Source: Sorangium cellulosum (GTDB lineage Bacteria > Myxococcota_A > Polyangia > Polyangiales > Polyangiaceae). Taken from it: a DNA stretch of 64,000 nt. Where the stretch lies: NCBI RefSeq assembly GCF_004135735.1, contig NZ_CP012670.1:7518501-7582500 (forward strand). The letters run 5' to 3'. This document shows positions 7,993 through 15,975 of this stretch, in pieces. A model generated the notes under the pieces. That model did no database searches. It was not told where the DNA came from and saw only the letters and a program-made list of their open reading frames with translations. The translations under genes were made by a program, and so were the position numbers. Position 1 is the first letter of the stretch, and every line of letters begins with the position of its first letter.

Positions 7993-9396
7993 CTACGCGG
8001 CCCGGGAGCCCGGGGCCGGAGCGAGCCGGCGCGGCAGGTACCGCCCCGCGCCGCGCTCCACGTCGAGCTTGCCGTCCTTGCACTGGACCCTGCCGTTCAC
8101 GATGACGTGCGACGGCCTCCCCTTCACCTCGAACCCCTCGAAGATGCTCCGGTCGCACCGGTGGTGGTGGGTCTTCGCCGAGAGGGTGCTCGTCCCCGCC
8201 GGGTCGAAGACCACGAGATCGGCGTCGCCGCCGGGCACGATCGACCCCTTGCGCGGGTACAGCCCGAAGATCTTGGCCGGCTGCGTGGCGAAGAGATCGA
8301 CGAAGCGGTGGACGTCGATCCGCCCCTCGAGCACCCCGTAGGTCCAGAGCAGGGCGAGCCGGTGCTCGATGCCGGCGGCGCCGTTCGGGATCCTCGAGAA
8401 GTCGTCCTTGCCCATGTCCTTCTGGCCCGCCTGGTTGAACGGGCAGTGGTCGGTCGCCACGGTCTGGATGAGCCCCGAGGCGAGCGCCGCCCACAGCGCG
8501 TCCTGGTGCCCCTTCGGCCGGATGGGCGGGCTCATCACGTACGCCGCGCCCTCGAAGCCCGGCTCCTCGTAGACCGAGTCGTCGAGCAACAGGTACTGCG
8601 GGCACGTCTCGGCCAGGACCACCTGGCCCCGGCTCCGGGCCTCGGCGACCGCGGCGAGCGCCTCCTTGCAGGTGAGGTGGACGATGTAGATGGGCTCGCC
8701 GATCACCCGGGCGAGCATGATCGCGCGCCCCGTCGCCTCGCCCTCGATCGGCGACGGGCGGCTCAGGGCGTGGTACCGCGGGTGGGTCTTGCCCTCCCGG
8801 AGGAGCTTCTTCTGGAGCGCGACGACCGCGTCGCCGTGCTCGGCGTGCACGGTCACGAGCGCGCCCAGGCCCCGCGCGGCCTCCATCACCTGGATGAGCT
8901 CCGGGTCGTCCACGCCGATGGCCCCGCGGTAGGCCATGAACGTCTTGAACGACGGGATGCCGTGCTCGCGCGTGCAGGCGGCCATCTCGGCGAGCGTCCT
9001 GTCGCCGAACCAGGTGACCGCCATGTGAAAGGCGTAATCGGAGACCGCCTTCCTGGCCTTCTCGTTCCACATCGCGAGCCCGTCGAGCAGGAGCTGCCCG
9101 CGGCCCGGGATCACGAAATCGATGATGGTCGTCGTGCCCCCGGCGACGCCCGCCGCGGTCCCGGTCTCGAAGTCGTCGGAGCTCTCCGTGCCCATGAACG
9201 GCAGCTCCATGTGCACGTGCGCGTCGACCCCCCCGGGGAAGACGAGCTGCCCGGAGGCGTCGATCACCGTGTCCCCCGCCCGCTCCTTCTCGAGCCCCGC
9301 GCCGACGGCGGCGATCTTCCCGCCCTCGCAATAGACATCGCCGAGGAACCGATCGCTCGCCGTGATGATCTCGCCGTTCTTGATCAGGATGCCCAT
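7993..9396 (-). CDS. hydA: Dihydropyrimidinase (D-hydantoinase)
   Basis: Opens the ring of dihydrouracil and dihydrothymine to N-carbamoyl-beta-amino acids. 467 residues, normal length. The binuclear zinc site of the amidohydrolase fold is complete: His60 and His62 (DAHVHM), Lys151 for carboxylation (SFKTFMAY), His184 (HAEHGD), His240 (HLTC) and Asp316 (ATDHCPF). The start MGILIKNGEI is the usual N-terminal beta strand. It sits between the beta-ureidopropionase and preT genes on the same strand, 34 bases after the former. A hydantoinase role cannot be excluded, but the operon favours pyrimidine catabolism. Confidence 0.94.
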   Translation of the reverse strand: MGILIKNGEIITASDRFLGDVYCEGGKIAAVGAGLEKERAGDTVIDASGQLVFPGGVDAHVHMELPFMGTESSDDFETGTAAGVAGGTTTIIDFVIPGRGQLLLDGLAMWNEKARKAVSDYAFHMAVTWFGDRTLAEMAACTREHGIPSFKTFMAYRGAIGVDDPELIQVMEAARGLGALVTVHAEHGDAVVALQKKLLREGKTHPRYHALSRPSPIEGEATGRAIMLARVIGEPIYIVHLTCKEALAAVAEARSRGQVVLAETCPQYLLLDDSVYEEPGFEGAAYVMSPPIRPKGHQDALWAALASGLIQTVATDHCPFNQAGQKDMGKDDFSRIPNGAAGIEHRLALLWTYGVLEGRIDVHRFVDLFATQPAKIFGLYPRKGSIVPGGDADLVVFDPAGTSTLSAKTHHHRCDRSIFEGFEVKGRPSHVIVNGRVQCKDGKLDVERGAGRYLPRRLAPAPGSRAA

Positions 9397-9430
9397 ACGC
9401 TCGCCATCCTTTCGCCGCGGCCTGGGCCGG

Positions 9431-10303
9431 TCAGGGGTGCTGCTTCGTGAGATCTCCGTAGCTCTCGGGCCGCCGGTCGCGGAAGAACTGCCATGTCCGG
9501 CGGACCTCCTCGATCAGGTCGAGGTCCATCTCGGCGACCACGAGCTCGTCCCCGTCCTCGCTGCCCGTCGCGAGGAAGTTGCCCCGCGGATCGCAGAAGT
9601 AGCTCGTGCCGTAGAACTTGCCGATGTTCCACGGCGCCTCCGTGCCGACCCGGTTCGAGGCGGCGATGAAGTAGCCGTTGGCCACCGCGTGCGCGGGCTG
9701 CTCGAGCTTCCAGAGGTACTGGGAGAGCCCGGCCACCGTGGCCGAGGGGTTCCACACGATCTCGGCGCCGTTCAGGCCGAGCAGCCGCGCCCCCTCCGGG
9801 AAATGGCGATCATAGCAGATGTAGACGCCGATCCGCGCATACCGCGTCTGGAACGTGGGGAATCCGAGGTTCCCCGGCTTGAAGAAGAACTTCTCCCAGA
9901 ACCCGCTCGTGTGCGGGATATGGGTCTTCCGGTACTTGCCGAGGTAGGTGCCGTCGGCGTCGAGGACGGCCGCCGTGTTGTAATAGACGCCGGCCATCTC
10001 CCGCTCGTAGATCGGGATGATCATCGCCATCTTGTACTTCCTGGCGTAGGCCGCGAGCCGCTCGACCGTCGGCCCCGGGACCGGCTCGGCGAGGTCGCAC
10101 CACCGCGCGTCCTGGGAGGGGCAGAAGTACGGCGCGTTGAAGACCTCCTGGAGGCAGAGGATCTGCACCCCCTTCTTCCCCGCCTCGTCGATGAACGGGA
10201 GGTGCTTCTCGAACATCGCGTCCCGGATGGCCGCGACGGAGGCGCCCTCGTCGTTGATCGGGTTCGAGCACTGGATCAGCCCGCCGAGTACATTGCGTGC
10301 CAT
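9431..10303 (-). CDS. pydC: Beta-ureidopropionase (N-carbamoyl-beta-alanine amidase)
   Basis: Nitrilase-superfamily amidase that turns N-carbamoyl-beta-alanine into beta-alanine, CO2 and ammonia. 290 residues. The Glu-Lys-Cys triad is visible: Glu53 (CLQEVFNAPYF), Lys126 (GKYRKTHIPH) and Cys163 (VYICYDRHFPEG). The start is fixed by the overlap TGATG with the mmsA stop (one shared base), a typical coupling arrangement. The frame stays open far upstream, but that extension is antisense to nothing functional and lies inside mmsA. The symbol follows the yeast/bacterial pyd naming and is by analogy. Confidence 0.92.
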   Translation of the reverse strand: MARNVLGGLIQCSNPINDEGASVAAIRDAMFEKHLPFIDEAGKKGVQILCLQEVFNAPYFCPSQDARWCDLAEPVPGPTVERLAAYARKYKMAMIIPIYEREMAGVYYNTAAVLDADGTYLGKYRKTHIPHTSGFWEKFFFKPGNLGFPTFQTRYARIGVYICYDRHFPEGARLLGLNGAEIVWNPSATVAGLSQYLWKLEQPAHAVANGYFIAASNRVGTEAPWNIGKFYGTSYFCDPRGNFLATGSEDGDELVVAEMDLDLIEEVRRTWQFFRDRRPESYGDLTKQHP

Positions 10304-11751
10304 CAGAACCACCTCGTGATGACGATCTTGCGCTCCGTGTAGAAATCGATGGCCGTCGGGCCGTGCGCCTTCAGGTCGCCGAAGAAGCTGCCCTTCTGGC
10401 CGCCGAAGGGGAAGAAGGCCATGGGCGCCGCGACGCCGATGTTCACGCCGACCATGCCGGCGCCGACGCGACGCTGGAACTCGCGCGCGGCGCGGCCGCT
10501 CGAGGTGAAGATCGAGGCCGCGTTGCCGTACTCGCTCCGGTTCGCGAGCGCGATCGCCTCGTCGAGGTCCCGCGCGCGCATCAGGCAGGCGACCGGGCCG
10601 AAGATCTCCTCGGTCGCGATCACCATCCCCGGCTTCACGTCGTCGAAGACCGTGGGCCCCACCCAGTTGCCGTGCGGGTACCCCTCGACCTTCGCGCCCC
10701 GGCCGTCGAGCAGGAGCCTCGCCCCCTCGGCCACGCCCCGGTCGATGTACGAGACCACCCGATCGCGGTGCGCCGCCGAGATCACCGGGCCCATGGTCAC
10801 CCCCGGCCTGGCCCCGTCCCCCAGCACGACCGCCCTGGCCCGCTCGAGGAGCCCCTCGCGCACGGCCTCGTACGCCTCGCCGACGCCCACGACGACGCTG
10901 CCGGCGAGGCAGCGCTGGCCGGAGCAGCCGTAGATGGATTCGGCGATGGCGGCGATCGATCTCGACGGCTCGGCGTCCGGCATGACGACGAGGAAGTTCT
11001 TCGCCCCGCCGAGCGCCTGGACCCGCTTGCCCGCCTCCGCGGCGCTCCTGTACACGTGGCGGGCGACCGCCGACGAGCCGACGAACGAGACGCCGGCGAT
11101 GTCCTCGTGCGCGCAGAAGGCGTTCACGACCTCCCGGCCGCCGTGCACCAGGTTGACGACCCCGGGCGGCAGCCCGGCCTGGTCGATGAGCTCGAAGATG
11201 CGCTGCTGCGAGAGCGGGACCTGCTCCGACGGCTTGAGGACGAACGTGTTCCCCGTCGCGACCGCGTACGGCAGGAACCAGAGCGGGACCATCGGAGGGA
11301 AGTTGAACGGCGTGACCGCCGCGAAGACGCCGAGCGGCTGACGGACCGTGTGGCAGTCGATCCCGGACGCGACGTCCTCGAGGCCCTGCCCCATCAGCAG
11401 GGCCGGGATGCCGGCCGCGTGCTCGACGTTCTCGATTCCGCGCCCGAAGTCGTTCCTCGCCTCGGCCAGGGTCTTGCCGTGCTCGGCCGTGCAGATGGCC
11501 GCGATCTCGTCGCGGTGCGCGTCGAATACCTCGCGGAGCCTGAAGAGGTGGCGCGCCCGCTGCACGGGCGGCGTCGCGCTCCAGCCGGGAAACGCCGCCT
11601 GCGCGGCCTTCACCGCCGCGTCGACGTCCGCCGCGGTCGAGAGGGGGACCTTCGCGAGGCATTCCCCGGTGGCCGGGTTCTTCACGTCGAGGAGCGTCGT
11701 CCCCGAGGATCGAGACCAGGCGCCGCCGATGAAGTTTTCCAGCACGCGCAT
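10303..11751 (-). CDS. mmsA: Methylmalonate/malonate-semialdehyde dehydrogenase (CoA-acylating)
   Basis: Oxidises methylmalonate or malonate semialdehyde to propionyl-CoA or acetyl-CoA, the last step after transamination of beta-alanine or beta-aminoisobutyrate. 482 residues, ALDH fold, normal length. It has the family signature GCSGQRCLAGS with catalytic Cys281; the general-base Glu of hydrolytic ALDHs is not at its usual place, as expected for the CoA-dependent subfamily. ITRWF ends the protein, like other MmsA/IolA enzymes. First gene of the pyrimidine operon; its stop overlaps the next start by one base. The nearest transaminase gene lies about 15 kb away. Confidence 0.92.
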   Translation of the reverse strand: MRVLENFIGGAWSRSSGTTLLDVKNPATGECLAKVPLSTAADVDAAVKAAQAAFPGWSATPPVQRARHLFRLREVFDAHRDEIAAICTAEHGKTLAEARNDFGRGIENVEHAAGIPALLMGQGLEDVASGIDCHTVRQPLGVFAAVTPFNFPPMVPLWFLPYAVATGNTFVLKPSEQVPLSQQRIFELIDQAGLPPGVVNLVHGGREVVNAFCAHEDIAGVSFVGSSAVARHVYRSAAEAGKRVQALGGAKNFLVVMPDAEPSRSIAAIAESIYGCSGQRCLAGSVVVGVGEAYEAVREGLLERARAVVLGDGARPGVTMGPVISAAHRDRVVSYIDRGVAEGARLLLDGRGAKVEGYPHGNWVGPTVFDDVKPGMVIATEEIFGPVACLMRARDLDEAIALANRSEYGNAASIFTSSGRAAREFQRRVGAGMVGVNIGVAAPMAFFPFGGQKGSFFGDLKAHGPTAIDFYTERKIVITRWF

Positions 11752-12363
11752 TGCGAAACGAACCTCCCCGGGCGGGTCGTCCCATGGACTCGTGCTGACA
11801 GCCAGGGCGGAGGCCCTGAACGCTTTGCACTACAACCCACCGATCGAGCGCTACATGGGGTTGGGGCCATCCGTCAAGTCTCGGTGAGATGCGGCACGCA
11901 TTGCAGCCGCCGGACGGCGCTCCTCCCGGTCCCATTTCGTAGTAGTATAACCCACACAGAGCGGTTGAAGCTCCATGCAAGTGCCCAGCAGCAGGTCATG
12001 AAATCCTTTGGAAAGAACTCGGGTACGCCCTGGGCATGTCGTGGAAACGTGAGCAGCGGCGCATTCGGGCGACGTCATCGGCGGCGCCCCGCATCGCACC
12101 GGCCCGACGCCACCCGAGCCCGCCTGAGCGCGCTGCCCGGAGCCGCGGCCCGCGGCCGCGCCGCGCGCGGCGCTCGGGGCCAACGCCGCATCGAACATCG
12201 CCCCGGGCCGTCGATCCCGCATTCAAACCGTCCCAGGCGCAATCCAGTGCACTCGGGCACCCAGGGTCAGGTGCTTGACAACCGGCTGTGTCCGGGAGAC
12301 GCGAGCGCGCTCTGGCGGCTCGGCGGTACGAGGACGTAAGATCGAGGTGCGCCCGGTGAAGCG
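11752..12363. other. 612-bp intergenic region upstream of the mmsA operon
   Basis: No frame here looks like a protein. The operon promoter should lie here on the minus strand. The best patch is an AT-rich stretch at 11940-11970 containing a minus-strand TATACT at 11949-11944 without a good -35 box, about 195 bases before mmsA. A minus-strand TTGACG at about 11878-11873 is a second weak candidate. Neither is strong enough to annotate as a promoter. Confidence 0.4.
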
Positions 12364-12792
12364 ATGACCCTACCCACCATGCTGTTCGACACGACGGAGC
12401 ACCTGCTCATCGCCGTTCACGGGAGGGAACCGCCGAGCGACGACGAATGGGAGGCGTATATGCGGACGGTCTTCGATCGGCCCGCCACCTGCTCCAAGAC
12501 GCTGGTCGTGACCGCCGGAGGGGGCCCCAACGCGAAGCAGCGCGCCGCCATCAACGAGTTCGTGAGCAAGAATACGCTCACGGTGGCCATCTGCACCGAC
12601 GCGCTGCTCGTGCGGCAGATCGGGATTGCGCTCAGCTGGTTCAACCCGAGGGTGAGGTCGTTCCGTGGCAACGACATCGCGGCCGCGCTGCGTTATCTCG
12701 ACGTGACCGGGCCTGAAGCGGCCCTCGTGCATCACAAGGTTGCCAAGATGAGGCTGGAGATGGAAGGTCGGGCGCCTCGGGCGACGCGCTGA
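12364..12792 (+). CDS. STAS/SpoIIAA-like small protein
   Basis: 142 residues. The opening (MLFDTTEHLLIAVHGREPPSD) and later TLVVTAGGGPNAKQR and TVAICTDALLVRQIGIAL give an alternating strand-helix pattern like the small SpoIIAA/STAS-type domains common in myxobacteria; the assignment rests on fold pattern, not on a catalytic motif. It starts 75 bases upstream of the ThiF-nitroreductase gene on the same strand and is likely cotranscribed. A second small protein of similar architecture lies on the other side of that gene (15535-15912). A partner or anti-sigma/anti-anti-sigma type role is possible but unproven. Confidence 0.6.
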   Translation: MTLPTMLFDTTEHLLIAVHGREPPSDDEWEAYMRTVFDRPATCSKTLVVTAGGGPNAKQRAAINEFVSKNTLTVAICTDALLVRQIGIALSWFNPRVRSFRGNDIAAALRYLDVTGPEAALVHHKVAKMRLEMEGRAPRATR

Positions 12793-12867
12793 CCGGGGGG
12801 GTCGCTCACGGATCCCGGCGCCACCTGGGCCCTCGACGCCAAACACAGGAGAGACGGGAACACCGCA

Positions 12868-15210
12868 ATGGGCATGACAACCTGGCAAGAGCTCCTCATC
12901 GAGAACCGGCAGCGCCATGCGCCAGGGGCCGAGTGGCGGCCTCGCCTCTTCCGGCCGACGAGCGAGGCGGACGCCGGGGAGCTCGGGCGCTTGCTCCGGG
13001 GAGACGCGCGCCTCCAGGTCTTCGACACGATCGACCGGCAGCTCGCGGATCTCGTGAGGACCCGGCACCCCAGCCGGACCCTGCGCGACGACGAGATCGC
13101 GCGGCTCGTGGAGGAGCACCTCGCGGGCGTCCCCCGGGAGGCGTACGGGGTCTGGGTTCATTACCCCTGGTCGCACCGCCTGGTGCACCTGCTCGATCGG
13201 GAGGAGTTCATCGAGCTCAGGACCAACCGCAACAAGTACAAGATCACCGGCGAGGAGCAGGAGCGGCTCGCCGGGCGGCGGGTCGGCGTGATCGGGCTCT
13301 CCGTGGGCCAGTCCGTGGCGCTGACCATGGCGCTCGAGCGGAGCGCCGGCGAGCTGCGCATCGCGGACTTCGATCACCTCGAGCTCTCGAACATGAACCG
13401 GATCCGGACCGGCGTGCACAACCTCGACGTGCCCAAGGTGTACGCCACCGCGCGCGAGATCGCCGAGCTCGACCCGTTCCTCGAGGTGAGGTGTTTCCCC
13501 GACGGGGTCACGGCGGACAGCATGGATCGCTTCCTGCTCGAGGGGGGCGAGCTCGATCTCGTCGTGGACGAGTGCGACAGCCTCGATATCAAGCTCCTGA
13601 TCCGCCATCGCGCGCGCGCCCACCGCATCCCGGTCCTGATGGACACGAGCGACCGGGGGCTCATCGACGTCGAGCGCTTCGACCTGGAGGGGGATCGGCC
13701 GATCCTCCACGGGCTCGTCGGCGATCTCAGCCCGGACCTCATCCGCGGCCTGTCGACCGAGGACAAGGTGCCTTATGTGATGCGGATCATCGGACAGGAC
13801 ACGATGTCGGTCCGGTTCCGCGCGACGCTGCTCGAGGTGCAGCAGACGGTGAGCACGTGGTCGCAGCTCGGCTCGGCGGTGGTGCACGGCGGGGCGGCGG
13901 CGGCGGACACGGCGCGCCGGATCCTCGCGGGGGAGCCGGTGCCCTCGGGGCGGTACTACGTGGACCTGGAGCAGATCATCGGCGGGGCGCAGCGCGGGCA
14001 GCAGGAGGGCGCGCCCGCGCCGGCCGCGCAGGGGGCGCCCGTGCCGGCCGGGACCGAGGGGCGGGGCCGGGCGTTCGAGCCGGGGTCGCTCGGGGGCGTC
14101 GCCGGGGACGCGGCGGCCGTCGAGCTCGACCGGGGGCGGCTGGAGCGGCTCGTCGGCGCGGGGATCGCGGCGCCCTCGGGCGGCAACTGTCAACCGTGGC
14201 GCTGGGTCTACGAGGCGCGGCGCCTCGGCCTGTTCCACGACCGCGCGCGCTCCGAGTCGCTCGCCGATTTCCGGGGGGCGGGCGGCGTGGTCGCGCTCGG
14301 CGCGGCCGCCGAGAACGTCGTCCTCGCCGCGCATCGCGAGGGGCTCGGCGTGCGCGTCTCGCCCTTCCCGCGCGCCGGCGACGAGGACCTCGCGGCGGTG
14401 CTCGAGTTCTTCGAGGCGCCGGTGAGCGGCGTGGAGGGGCACGCGATGGACGGCCTCGTGGGCGCCATCGGGCAGCGGCACACGAACCGGCGCGTGAGCC
14501 GGCGGGCGGAGCTCGCGGAGGAGCAAGCGGCGGCCCTGCTGACCGCGGTCCGCTCGATCCCCGGGGCGGATCTCCAGCTGATCCGGTCGGCCGCGGCGCT
14601 CCAGGAGATCGGGGCCCTCCTTGGCGCCGCCGATCGGCTCCGGCTGCTCTCGGAGCGCATGCACGCCGACCTGATGAAGGAGATCCGCTGGACCGAGGCG
14701 GAGGCGGAGGCGCGCCGGGACGGCCTGTTCATCGGCTCGCTCGAGCTCTCGCCGACCGATCGCGCGGGGTACGACGTCTGCCGGGACTATCGCGTGCTGG
14801 AGCTCGTGCGGTCCTGGGGCGGCGGCAAGGCGCTGGAGAAGCAGGCGAACAAGGCGATCTCCGGCGCGATGGCGGTCGCGCTGATCACCATGCCTCGCGC
14901 GGGGCTCGAGGATTATTTCCAGGGCGGGAGGGCGATGGAGCGGGCGTGGCTGACGGCGACGCAGCTCGGGATCGCGGTCTACCCGATGGCGACGCTGCCG
15001 TACCTGTTCGCGCGGCTGATCCGCGGCCACGGCGAGGGGATGGATCCGGAGACGGTGGTGGCGGCGAGAGCGCTCCGGGAGCGGTATGTCCGGCTGTTCG
15101 ACGTCACCGACGCCACGGCGGAGATCCTGCTCTTCCGCCTGTCGCTCGCGGACCCGGCGTCGACGCGCTCGCTCCGGCGCCCCCTCGAGGACGTGCTCCT
15201 CGTGCGCTGA
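12868..15210 (+). CDS. ThiF/E1-like adenylyltransferase fused to a nitroreductase
   Basis: 780 residues, two enzymes in one chain. Residues about 130-360 form an E1/ThiF/MoeB fold: nucleotide loop GVIGLSVGQS (140-149), acidic strand IADFD (165-169), Arg of NMNRI (175-179), Lys190 and VVDECDS (232-238). The zinc CxxC pair of ThiF/MoeB is absent. A Pro/Ala/Gly linker (about 370-415) joins a nitroreductase-type FMN domain (about 420-780) with the FMN-binding APSGGNCQPWRWV. The same order occurs in mycobacterial proteins labelled MoeY (Rv1355c type), whose reaction is not established. Probable role: adenylation of a carboxylate coupled to flavin redox chemistry (inference). Confidence 0.85.
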   Translation: MGMTTWQELLIENRQRHAPGAEWRPRLFRPTSEADAGELGRLLRGDARLQVFDTIDRQLADLVRTRHPSRTLRDDEIARLVEEHLAGVPREAYGVWVHYPWSHRLVHLLDREEFIELRTNRNKYKITGEEQERLAGRRVGVIGLSVGQSVALTMALERSAGELRIADFDHLELSNMNRIRTGVHNLDVPKVYATAREIAELDPFLEVRCFPDGVTADSMDRFLLEGGELDLVVDECDSLDIKLLIRHRARAHRIPVLMDTSDRGLIDVERFDLEGDRPILHGLVGDLSPDLIRGLSTEDKVPYVMRIIGQDTMSVRFRATLLEVQQTVSTWSQLGSAVVHGGAAAADTARRILAGEPVPSGRYYVDLEQIIGGAQRGQQEGAPAPAAQGAPVPAGTEGRGRAFEPGSLGGVAGDAAAVELDRGRLERLVGAGIAAPSGGNCQPWRWVYEARRLGLFHDRARSESLADFRGAGGVVALGAAAENVVLAAHREGLGVRVSPFPRAGDEDLAAVLEFFEAPVSGVEGHAMDGLVGAIGQRHTNRRVSRRAELAEEQAAALLTAVRSIPGADLQLIRSAAALQEIGALLGAADRLRLLSERMHADLMKEIRWTEAEAEARRDGLFIGSLELSPTDRAGYDVCRDYRVLELVRSWGGGKALEKQANKAISGAMAVALITMPRAGLEDYFQGGRAMERAWLTATQLGIAVYPMATLPYLFARLIRGHGEGMDPETVVAARALRERYVRLFDVTDATAEILLFRLSLADPASTRSLRRPLEDVLLVR

Positions 15211-15234
15211 TCACGAGCTCGGCAGGCCCGGAGA

Positions 15235-15310
15235 GAGGTTCGTGGGGCGGACCGAGGTTCGTGGGGTGGACCGAGGTTCGTGGGGCGGACCGAGGTTCGT
15301 GGGGTAGAGG
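15235..15310. repeat. Four tandem copies of a 19-bp unit
   Basis: Units GAGGTTCGTGGGGCGGACC (with C/T at the thirteenth base) begin at 15235, 15254, 15273 and 15292; the fourth diverges at its end. The array starts 25 bases after the ThiF-nitroreductase stop. The core GTTCGTGGGGCGG recurs in both arms of the inverted repeat just downstream. Confidence 0.9.
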
Positions 15311-15324
15311 TCAACGAATCGATA

Positions 15325-15487
15325 GGCCCCCGGGGAGGGTGTTCGTGGGGCGGCGTGGGGGACGGACCGATGTCTGAACCTGATTTGACGTTCTCTCTCT
15401 GGCGCGCGCAGCGCGTCGGAGAGAGAACGTCCCAGGTGAGTTCGGTGGGGCCCCCACGCCGCCCCACGAACACCCTCCCCGGGGGCC
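15325..15487. repeat. Perfect 37-bp inverted repeat with nested 13-bp hairpin
   Basis: The arms 15325-15361 and 15451-15487 are perfect reverse complements over 37 bases, separated by 89 bases. Inside lies a second perfect inverted repeat, GACGTTCTCTCTC at 15387-15399 against 15419-15431, with a 19-base GCGC-rich loop. The outer arms contain GTTCGTGGGGCGG, the core of the neighbouring 19-bp array. The element lies between convergent genes and could act as a bidirectional transcription end, or be a small non-autonomous mobile element. No flanking target duplication is evident. Confidence 0.9.
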
Positions 15488-15534
15488 GGGCAGCTCTGGA
15501 CAACGCCCTCTCCCTCTCCCTCTCTAGCAACCGT

Positions 15535-15912
15535 CTAGACGCGATCCCCGTTCTGGAGCCATGACCGCGCAGTCGCCTCGTCCTTGAAGATCCGGAGCCA
15601 CTTCGTGGCCCCCGCCTCCCGGGCGATCCGGTTGGCCTGCAGCGCCGCGACATCGCTCTGGACCACCTCGGCCACACGGACCACGCCCATGTCCGCGCAG
15701 GCCGAATCGATCTCGCGCAAGAGCTCCGTCGCCTCCTCGGACGCGATGGAAAAGCCGCGCAGATCCACGAAGATCCGGATCTTGCGACCGTACAGCGAGC
15801 CGAGGGCCTTCCTGTACTCGGCGGCGTACGCATACGCCTCCTCGGCGCGCACGACGCCGATCAACGCCACCTCGACGACGGCGTTGATCTTATCGATCTT
15901 GATACGGTACAT
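15535..15912 (-). CDS. STAS/SpoIIAA-like small protein
   Basis: 125 residues, starting MYRIKIDKINAVVEVALIGV. The pattern of strand, Tyr/Ala-rich helix (AEEAYAYAAEYRKALGSL), strand KIRIFVDLRGF, helix and strand matches SpoIIAA-like STAS folds. It ends ATARSWLQNGDRV, typical of such short proteins. It lacks a clear phosphorylatable Ser at the usual DxS position (DLRGFSIAS is the nearest). It is convergent with the ThiF-nitroreductase gene across the inverted-repeat element, and lies just downstream of the PilZ/acyltransferase-like gene on the same strand (63 bases), so cotranscription with that gene is possible. Confidence 0.65.
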   Translation of the reverse strand: MYRIKIDKINAVVEVALIGVVRAEEAYAYAAEYRKALGSLYGRKIRIFVDLRGFSIASEEATELLREIDSACADMGVVRVAEVVQSDVAALQANRIAREAGATKWLRIFKDEATARSWLQNGDRV

Positions 15913-15975
15913 GTCTCCCCCCTTCCGGGAGCTCGGGGCGACGGACGACCACGGTCTGTGACTCCTGATCCAGCC

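Noticed and set aside
2970..8105. Very long open frames antisense to the pyrimidine operon (also 3268-7851)
   Set aside because: Arg/Asp/Pro-rich translations mirroring GC-biased codons of the real genes; no domain and no ribosome site. Shadows of high GC content.
11851..12222. Gene in the gap upstream of mmsA
   Set aside because: Composition and codon use unlike neighbours, no ribosome site, no domain.
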